Below, in pieces: positions 58,266 to 64,000 of a stretch of DNA of 64,000 nucleotides. The DNA lies in assembly GCF_009908285.1 (NCBI RefSeq), contig NZ_JAAARM010000011.1, positions 124,001-188,000 on the forward strand, given 5' to 3'. The translations under genes and the position numbers were made by a program. Numbering within the stretch: the first letter of the stretch is position 1; every line of letters starts with the position of its first letter. This stretch comes from Pseudomonas sp. Fl4BN1. GTDB taxonomy: Bacteria > Pseudomonadota > Gammaproteobacteria > Pseudomonadales > Pseudomonadaceae. The notes under the pieces were generated by a model. That model did no database searches. It was not told the origin of the DNA and saw only the letters and a list, made by a program, of their open reading frames with translations.

Positions 58266-58823
58266 GTGAACAACAGTCCCCTTGTCGAAATCGACGCCCA
58301 GCGGCATCAACTGGAGATCGACCTGGTGTACGCCAGCGCCGACAACCTGGCCGGCCAGGTGATCTACCGCAACACCCGCTGCCTACTGCACAAGGACGCC
58401 GCGGCCTGCCTGTACAAGGCCAGCCAGTTGGCGCGCATGGCCGGCCTGGGCCTGCGCCTCTACGACGCCTATCGCCCGGCCTACGCCCAGCAATTGCTGT
58501 GGCAAGCCCTGCCAAACCCGGATTACGTCCGTGACCCACGACTGGGCTCGCACCACACCCGCGGCGTGGCCGTGGACCTGACGCTGCTGGACGAAAGCGG
58601 CCAGCCCCTGGACATGGGCACCGCGTTCGACGCCATGGAGCCCAAGTCGCATCAGTTCTACAGCGACCTGCCGCCTCAGGTGCAGCGCAATCGCCTAATG
58701 CTCCTGGGGATCATGCGCAGCGCCGGCTTCGAGGCGATCGCCACCGAGTGGTGGCACTACGAACTACCCAACGCCGAGGATTTCCCCCTGATCGAGGAGC
58801 ACGACCAGCCCTTCGAACACTGA
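58266..58823 (+). CDS. ddpX: D-alanyl-D-alanine dipeptidase (VanX family)
   Basis: The 185-residue enzyme begins at GTG with GGAG 7 nt upstream. The zinc-peptidase motif S95-H-H97-x-x-G-x-A-x-D104 supplies two metal ligands, E161-W-W-H164 gives the catalytic Glu and the third ligand, and Arg70 in DAYRP corresponds to the VanX substrate-binding Arg. It hydrolyses D-Ala-D-Ala released during peptidoglycan turnover. It lies between the RpiR regulator and the ddpA transporter gene. Confidence 0.93.
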   Translation: MNNSPLVEIDAQRHQLEIDLVYASADNLAGQVIYRNTRCLLHKDAAACLYKASQLARMAGLGLRLYDAYRPAYAQQLLWQALPNPDYVRDPRLGSHHTRGVAVDLTLLDESGQPLDMGTAFDAMEPKSHQFYSDLPPQVQRNRLMLLGIMRSAGFEAIATEWWHYELPNAEDFPLIEEHDQPFEH

Positions 58824-58972
58824 TCTCCTGTTCCCCAGCCGGCCACAACAACAGGCAGCCCACTGCCCCAAGCCGGTCGCAACGCAACACCGCTTCAGCT
58901 CCAACTGCCCGGTTATAGCTTTTATAAAAAACCTGACGAACTTCCAATCATCGAATGATCAAGGAAACCGGC

Positions 58973-60550
58973 ATGACCCATAGCCCGCTGAACCACCGTA
59001 ATCCACGCCTGTCCCAACGTGTCGCGCTGTCGCTGCTGTGCGCCGCCCTGAGCCTGGGCGCCTGGCAAACCGCCAGCGCCGCCGCGCCCAAGGACACCCT
59101 GATGATCGGCAAGGCCGCCGACCCGCAAACCCTCGACCCGGCCGTGACCATCGACAACAACGACTGGGCCGTGACCTACCCGGCCTACCAGAAGCTGGTG
59201 ACCTACAAGGTCGAGAACGGCAAGGGCAGCACCGAAGTCCAGGGCGACCTGGCCGACAGCTGGAGCACCTCCGCCGACAACCTGACCTGGGACTTCAAGC
59301 TCAAGCCCGGCAACAAGTTCGACGACGGCAAGCCGGTGGACGCCGCCGCGGTGAAGTTCTCCTTCGAGCGCCTGATGCAGCTCAAGCAGGGTCCGTCCGG
59401 GGCCTTCCCGGATGACATGAGCGTGGCCGTGGTCGACCCGCTGACCGTGCGCTTCACCCTGAAAAAGCCCTACGCGCCCTTCCTCTACACCCTGGCCCAC
59501 AACGGCGGCGGCATCATCAACCCGGACGTGGCCAGCAAGGGCGAGGACGTCAACGCCTACCTCTCGACCCACACCGCCGGCTCCGGGGCCTTCCGCCTGA
59601 GCAACTGGCAGAAGGGCCAGTCGCTGACGCTGGAACCCAACAGCTACTACGCAGGAACCAAGCCGAGCCTGAACAAGGTGGTGATCAAGATCATCAGCGA
59701 GGCCTCGGTGCGCCGCCTGCAACTGGAACGCGGCGACCTGGACATCATCGAGGACATGCCCGAAGACCAGCTGGGCACCCTGGCCGGCAAGTCCGGGATC
59801 GTGATCCAGACCTTCCCCTCGCTGCGGGTCAACTACCTGTACCTGAACAACCAGCGCGCGCCGCTGAACAACGTCGAGGCGCGCCAGGCGCTGGTCCAGG
59901 CCATCGACTACAAGGGCATCGTCGACGGCATCCTCAAGGGCCAGGCCAAGTTGATGAACGGGCCGATCCCCGACGGCATGTGGGCCCACGACCCGAGCCT
60001 GCCGCTGATGCAGCAGAACCTCGACGGCGCCAAGGCCAGCCTGGCCAAGGCCCCGCAGAAGATCAGCAACCTGACCTACCTGTACTCGGACAAGGACGCC
60101 AACTGGGAATCCATCGGCCTGACCCTGCAAGCGGGCCTGGCGCCCCTGGGCATCAACCTGAAGATGGAGAAGCTGGCCAACGCCACCATGCGTGAACGGG
60201 TGGGCAAGGGTGACTACGACGTGGCCATCGGCTCCTGGAGCCCGGACTTCGCCGACCCCTACATGTTCATGAACTTCTGGTTCGACTCCAGCCTCCAGGG
60301 CTTGCCGGGCAACCGCTCGTTCTACAGCAACCCCGAAGTCGACAGCCTGATCCGCGAAGCGGCGGCCACCAACGACACCGCCAAGCGCATCGAGCTGTAC
60401 CAGAAGGCGCAGAAGATCGTCCTCAAGGACAACGTCTACGCCTACCTCTACCAGAAGAACTACAGCCTGCCGATGCGCGATTCGGTGAAGGGCTACGTGT
60501 TCCATCCGATGCTGGAACAGGTGTTCAACATCGCCGAAATCAGCAAGTAG
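58973..60550 (+). CDS. ddpA: ABC transporter periplasmic binding protein for D-Ala-D-Ala-type dipeptides
   Basis: The start MTHSPLNHRNPRLSQR (AAGGA 7 nt ahead) gives 525 residues, with a signal peptide ending ASAAA. It belongs to the peptide/nickel SBP family 5: DPQTLDPAVTIDNNDW near the start, LADSWSTSADNLTWDFKLKP, RRLQLERGDLDIIEDMPEDQ and YDVAIGSWSPDFADPYMFMN. It captures dipeptide in the periplasm. A strong hairpin in the 118-bp gap to ddpB may keep its level above that of the permeases. Confidence 0.9.
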   Translation: MTHSPLNHRNPRLSQRVALSLLCAALSLGAWQTASAAAPKDTLMIGKAADPQTLDPAVTIDNNDWAVTYPAYQKLVTYKVENGKGSTEVQGDLADSWSTSADNLTWDFKLKPGNKFDDGKPVDAAAVKFSFERLMQLKQGPSGAFPDDMSVAVVDPLTVRFTLKKPYAPFLYTLAHNGGGIINPDVASKGEDVNAYLSTHTAGSGAFRLSNWQKGQSLTLEPNSYYAGTKPSLNKVVIKIISEASVRRLQLERGDLDIIEDMPEDQLGTLAGKSGIVIQTFPSLRVNYLYLNNQRAPLNNVEARQALVQAIDYKGIVDGILKGQAKLMNGPIPDGMWAHDPSLPLMQQNLDGAKASLAKAPQKISNLTYLYSDKDANWESIGLTLQAGLAPLGINLKMEKLANATMRERVGKGDYDVAIGSWSPDFADPYMFMNFWFDSSLQGLPGNRSFYSNPEVDSLIREAAATNDTAKRIELYQKAQKIVLKDNVYAYLYQKNYSLPMRDSVKGYVFHPMLEQVFNIAEISK

Positions 60551-60567
60551 GACTGGCGCTTCGATCC

Positions 60568-60600
60568 CCGTCGCCGGCCCCTGAACCGGGCTGGCGACGG
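60568..60600 (+). other. 13-bp stem-loop between ddpA and ddpB
   Basis: CCGTCGCCGGCCC pairs with GGGCTGGCGACGG around a 7-nt loop, with a single G-T wobble. No T-run follows. Hairpins in this position commonly protect the upstream binding-protein message from 3' exonucleases. Confidence 0.75.
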
Positions 60601-60668
60601 ACTGCCGTGTCGCCGCTGCGGGGCCGCTGTCGCCCCTGTCGTTCGTCAAGCGTTAACGAGGTTGCCTC

Positions 60669-61685
60669 ATGGCCTTCCTGAATATGTTGCGCAAACGCCT
60701 GCTCGGCCTGCTGTTGGTCGTGGTCGGGGTTTCGCTGATTACCTTCACCATCTCGCACCTGATTCCCGGTGACCCGGCGCGGCTGATCGCCGGCGATCGG
60801 GCCAGTGATGCGATCGTGCAGAACATCCGCCACCAACTGGGCCTGGACCTGCCGCTGTACCAGCAATACGGGCGCTACATTCTCGACCTGCTGCACGGCG
60901 ACCTCGGCACCTCGATCCGCACCAGCCGGCCGGTGCTGGAGGACCTGCAGGCGTTCTTCCCGGCGACCCTGGAGTTGGCCCTGGCCGCCCTGCTGCTGTC
61001 GGTGCTGGTGGGCGTCCCGTTGGGGGTGCTGTCGGCGGTCTATCACAACCGCTTCATTGATCAGATCGCCCGCACCCTGGCGGTCACCGGCATTTCCACC
61101 CCGGCGTTCTGGCTGGGGCTGGGGCTGATCGTGCTGTTCTACGGTCACCTGGGCTGGCTGCCCGGCAGCGGGCGCCTGGACGAAGGCCTGGAGCCGCCCC
61201 GCACCATCACGGGCTTCTACCTGATCGACGCGTTGCTGGCCGGGGATATCCCGCTGTTTCTCAATGCCCTGCAGCACCTGATCCTGCCGGCGGTGACCCT
61301 GGGCTTCGTCAACCTCGGGGTGGTGGCGCGGCAGATCCGCTCGGCGATGCTCGACCAACTCGGCGAGGACTACATCCGCACCGCCCGGGCCTATGGCCTG
61401 TCACGCTGGTCGGTGATCCTGCGCCACGCCCTGCCCAATGCACTGATCCCCTCGGTGACGGTACTCGGCCTGACCCTGGGCGACCTGCTGTATGGCGCGG
61501 TGCTGACCGAAACCGTATTTGCCTGGCCGGGCATGGGCGCCTACGTGGTGAAGTCGATCCAGTCCCTGGATTTCCCGGCGGTGATGGGCTTCGCGATCCT
61601 GGTGTCGTTTATTTATGTGCTGCTGAACATGGCGATCGACCTGTTGTACCGAGTGATCGATCCGCGCATTGGCGAGGTAAGTTGA
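60669..61685 (+). CDS. ddpB: Dipeptide ABC transporter permease
   Basis: The 338-residue inner-membrane permease has about six helices, the DppB-type start MAFLNMLRKRLLGLLLVVVG, GDPARLIAG in the first periplasmic loop, and the EAA coupling helix around DYIRTARAYGLSRWSVILRH. GAGG precedes the ATG. The next gene starts 1 bp after its stop. Confidence 0.92.
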   Translation: MAFLNMLRKRLLGLLLVVVGVSLITFTISHLIPGDPARLIAGDRASDAIVQNIRHQLGLDLPLYQQYGRYILDLLHGDLGTSIRTSRPVLEDLQAFFPATLELALAALLLSVLVGVPLGVLSAVYHNRFIDQIARTLAVTGISTPAFWLGLGLIVLFYGHLGWLPGSGRLDEGLEPPRTITGFYLIDALLAGDIPLFLNALQHLILPAVTLGFVNLGVVARQIRSAMLDQLGEDYIRTARAYGLSRWSVILRHALPNALIPSVTVLGLTLGDLLYGAVLTETVFAWPGMGAYVVKSIQSLDFPAVMGFAILVSFIYVLLNMAIDLLYRVIDPRIGEVS

Positions 61686-61686
61686 G

Positions 61687-62586
61687 ATGTCCGCTCCCTT
61701 GAACATTCCCCTGCCGCAACCCATGGCCCAGGCCGGCGGCTGGCGCCCGCGCCTGGCCTACCTGGGCTACCGCGTGCGGCAAAGCCCGCTGACCATCGCC
61801 GGGCTGTGCATGACCCTGCTGGTGCTGCTGTGCATGGCCTTCGCCCCCTGGCTGTCGAGCCATGATCCCAATGCCCTGAACCTCGCCGAACGCCTGGCCG
61901 CCCCCAGCGCCAGCCACTGGTTCGGCACCGACGAAGTGGGCCGCGACCTGTTCAGCAGGGTGCTCCACGGCAGCCGGCAGTCGGTGGGCGTGGGCCTGTT
62001 CGTGGCCTTCGCCTCGTGCCTGGCCGGGGGCCTGCTGGGCTGCCTGTCGGGGATCATCGGCGGGCGCTTCGACAGCCTGGTCATGCGCCTGATGGACATC
62101 ATGCTCTCGGTGCCGTCGCTGGTGCTGATCATGGCCCTGGCTGCGGCCCTGGGCCCGAGCCTGTTCAACGCCATGCTGGCGATCACCCTGGTGCGCATTC
62201 CGTTCTATGTGCGCCTGGCACGGGGCCAGGCCCTGAGCATCCGCCAGATGGGCTACGTCAAGGCAGCCCAAACCTACGGCGCCGGCCGCTGGCACATCGT
62301 CAGCTGGCACGTGGGGCGCAACGCCATGCCGCCGCTGCTGGTGCAACTGAGCCTGGACATCGGCAGCGCCATCCTCATGGCCTCGGCCCTGGGTTTCATC
62401 GGCCTGGGCGCTCAGCAACCCACTGCCGAATGGGGAGCGATGGTCGCCACCGGGCGCAACTTCATCCTCGACAACTGGTGGTACTCGACTTTTCCCGGCC
62501 TGGCGATCCTGTTCACCGCCACCGGTTTCAACCTGCTGGGTGACGGCATTCGTGACCTGCTCGACCCACGGCAACAGGGGAAATGA
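61687..62586 (+). CDS. ddpC: Dipeptide ABC transporter permease
   Basis: The 299-residue DppC-type permease has an N-terminal helix (LTIAGLCMTLLVLLCMAFAP), the WFGTDEVGRDLFSRVLHGSR signature, and the EAA loop MGYVKAAQTYGAGRWHIVSW. It pairs with ddpB to form the channel. Its stop overlaps the ddpD start by 4 bp. Confidence 0.92.
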   Translation: MSAPLNIPLPQPMAQAGGWRPRLAYLGYRVRQSPLTIAGLCMTLLVLLCMAFAPWLSSHDPNALNLAERLAAPSASHWFGTDEVGRDLFSRVLHGSRQSVGVGLFVAFASCLAGGLLGCLSGIIGGRFDSLVMRLMDIMLSVPSLVLIMALAAALGPSLFNAMLAITLVRIPFYVRLARGQALSIRQMGYVKAAQTYGAGRWHIVSWHVGRNAMPPLLVQLSLDIGSAILMASALGFIGLGAQQPTAEWGAMVATGRNFILDNWWYSTFPGLAILFTATGFNLLGDGIRDLLDPRQQGK

Positions 62587-63578
62587 CCATGAGCGCATCC
62601 GCTGTCCTCTCTATCGATAACCTGAGCCTGGAATTCCCCGCCTACCGCAGCAACGTGCAAGCCCTCAACGGCGTGTCGCTGCACGTCAACCCGGGGGAGA
62701 TCATCGGCGTGGTCGGCGAGTCCGGCTCGGGCAAATCGGTGACCGCCATGCTCAGCCTGCGACTGCTGCCCGAGCGCAGCTACCGCATCACCTCCGGCAG
62801 CCTGAGCCTGCTCGGCCGCGACATGCTCAGCACCCCGGAAAAGCAGCTGTTGCAGATCCGTGGCCGCGATGCGGCGATGATCTTCCAGGAGCCGATGACC
62901 GCCCTCAACCCGACCCGGCGCATCGGTCGACAGATGCTCGACGTGATCATCCACCACCAGCGTGTGAGCCAGGCCGAGGCCCGGGCCAAGGCCATTGCCC
63001 TGCTGCGGGACATGCACATCGCCGACCCGGAACAGATACTCGAGGCCTATCCCTTCGAGCTATCCGGTGGCATGCGCCAACGGGTGATGATCGCCCTGGC
63101 GTTTTCCTGCGACCCGCAGTTGTTGATCGCCGACGAACCGACCACCGCCCTGGACGTCACCGTGCAGCGCCAGGTGCTGCTGTTGCTACGCGAGAAGGCC
63201 CGGCAACGGGGCACCGCGATCCTCCTGATCACCCACGACATGGCGGTGGTTTCACAGTTCTGCGACCGGGTCTATGTGATGTACACCGGCGCCGTGGTCG
63301 AGCAAGGCAGCACCGCCCAGGTCATGCTCGACCCGCAGCATCCCTACACCCGCGGCCTGCTCAGCGGCCTGCCGGAACAGGTCGCCCCCGGCGCGCCGCT
63401 GCTGACCATTCCCGGGCAAGTGCCGAACCTCGCCCACCTGCCCCGCGGCTGTACCTTTCGCGAGCGCTGCAGCCAGGCCATGGCGATCTGCGCCGAACGG
63501 CCGCCGCTGCATTCGATCAACGCCTGCCAGGAACGCAAGAGCGCTTGCTGGCTGTCTGCCCCGGAGTCCGCGCAATGA
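62583..63578 (+). CDS. ddpD: Dipeptide ABC transporter ATP-binding protein
   Basis: The 331-residue ATPase has Walker A GESGSGKS (45-52), the signature LSGGMRQRV near 160, Walker B LLIADEPTTALD and switch His in LLITHDMA. The C-terminal oligopeptide/dipeptide extension contains the Cys-rich CTFRERCSQAMAIC region that binds an iron-sulfur cluster in related proteins. It overlaps both neighbours by 4 bp. Confidence 0.93.
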   Translation: MTMSASAVLSIDNLSLEFPAYRSNVQALNGVSLHVNPGEIIGVVGESGSGKSVTAMLSLRLLPERSYRITSGSLSLLGRDMLSTPEKQLLQIRGRDAAMIFQEPMTALNPTRRIGRQMLDVIIHHQRVSQAEARAKAIALLRDMHIADPEQILEAYPFELSGGMRQRVMIALAFSCDPQLLIADEPTTALDVTVQRQVLLLLREKARQRGTAILLITHDMAVVSQFCDRVYVMYTGAVVEQGSTAQVMLDPQHPYTRGLLSGLPEQVAPGAPLLTIPGQVPNLAHLPRGCTFRERCSQAMAICAERPPLHSINACQERKSACWLSAPESAQ

Positions 63579-64000
63579 CCGCCACCCAACCTCAAGCCGG
63601 CAACGCGCCGCTGCTGCGCCTCAACGATGTGCAGGTGCGCTTTCCCCTGAGCAATGACTGGCTGGGCCGGCCCCGGGCCTTCGCCCACGCCCTGAACGGC
63701 ATCGACCTGGAACTGCGCCCCGGGGAAACCCTGGGCATCGTCGGCGAATCCGGTTGCGGCAAGAGCACCCTGGCGCAACTGCTCATGGGCCTGGTCCGCC
63801 CCAGCAGCGGCGACCTGCACTGGGCCTACGCCAGCGACCGCGAGCGCCACAGCCACGTGCAGATCGTGTTCCAGGACCCGCAATCGTCCCTCGACCCGCG
63901 CCTGCCGATCTGGAAGATCATCACCGAGCCGCTGTTTGCCCTGGGCCACACCCCGGCCACGCAGATGCGCGAGATCGCTGCCAAGGTGGCGGAGCAAGTG
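63575..64000 (+). CDS. ddpF: Dipeptide ABC transporter second ATP-binding protein (3' end cut by window)
   Basis: The ATG overlaps the ddpD stop. About 142 residues are visible, including Walker A GESGCGKS near residue 57 and the Q-loop IVFQDPQSSLDPR. This is the DppF-type partner ATPase; the signature motif and Walker B lie beyond the window. Confidence 0.9.
   Translation, partial: MTATQPQAGNAPLLRLNDVQVRFPLSNDWLGRPRAFAHALNGIDLELRPGETLGIVGESGCGKSTLAQLLMGLVRPSSGDLHWAYASDRERHSHVQIVFQDPQSSLDPRLPIWKIITEPLFALGHTPATQMREIAAKVAEQV

Noticed and set aside
58922..60649. 575-codon open frame on the minus strand
   Set aside because: It is antisense to ddpA, which has signal peptide, motifs and ribosome site; the antisense product is Val/Gly/His-rich without domains.

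Overview
The window is chromosomal DNA from a Pseudomonas of the fluorescens group. The evidence is the high GC content, the tig-clpP-clpX-lon-hupB-ppiD block, a tRNA Arg-His-Leu cluster beside folD, a typical Pseudomonas REP doublet, and a TlpQ/CtpM/BqsRS-like chemosensory block. No phage, CRISPR array, rRNA operon or complete insertion sequence was found.

Layout. 1-9.5 kb: a partial PLP enzyme, fadH, an EstB-like serine-hydrolase homologue, a fatty-acid desaturase frameshifted inside an 8-bp tandem repeat, a decayed HlyD-type secretion adaptor, a nitrilase-fold protein paired with an AraC regulator, and a 28-codon gene. 9.7-13.3 kb: a DUF2242 lipoprotein, a LysR/MFS divergent pair and a frameshifted small exported protein. 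13.3-23.7 kb: the proteostasis core (ppiD, hupB, lon, clpX, clpP, tig), three tRNAs, two likely tRNA relics, and folD. 24-31 kb: pbpG, a C39-like lipoprotein, terC, nhaR, an MFS exporter and sstT. 31-40 kb: a DUF1993 protein, an AraC regulator divergent from a Baeyer-Villiger monooxygenase fused to an alpha/beta-hydrolase, yceH, a shikimate-dehydrogenase-like gene, small proteins (one behind a PHO-box-like site), an AI-2E family permease and a U32 (trhP/yegQ) gene. 41-50.7 kb: two chemoreceptors around an antiporter-family transporter, then a translationally coupled PepSY-PepSY-bqsR-bqsS operon and a patatin-like gene. 50.7-55.8 kb: an AT-richer accessory patch with a broken glycosyltransferase, an IS5-type scrap, a LuxR regulator, an orphan polyamine-type binding protein, and zinc-ribbon and Rhs fragments. 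55.8-64 kb: queD, a GNAT acetyltransferase, a deoxyribosyltransferase-like gene, then an RpiR regulator and a ddpX-A-B-C-D-F locus for D-Ala-D-Ala dipeptide uptake and cleavage, cut by the window end.

The most notable observations are the likely slipped-strand switch in the desaturase, the ketone-to-ester-to-alcohol/acid two-enzyme fusion, and three enzyme-fold proteins with replaced catalytic residues (EstB-like Ser to Cys; nitrilase-like Cys and Lys lost; C39-like Cys and His lost). Also notable are the relics of tRNA-Asp and possibly tRNA-Pro, and a near-perfect PHO box ahead of a 64-residue protein. All family assignments come from reading motifs; no database search was run.
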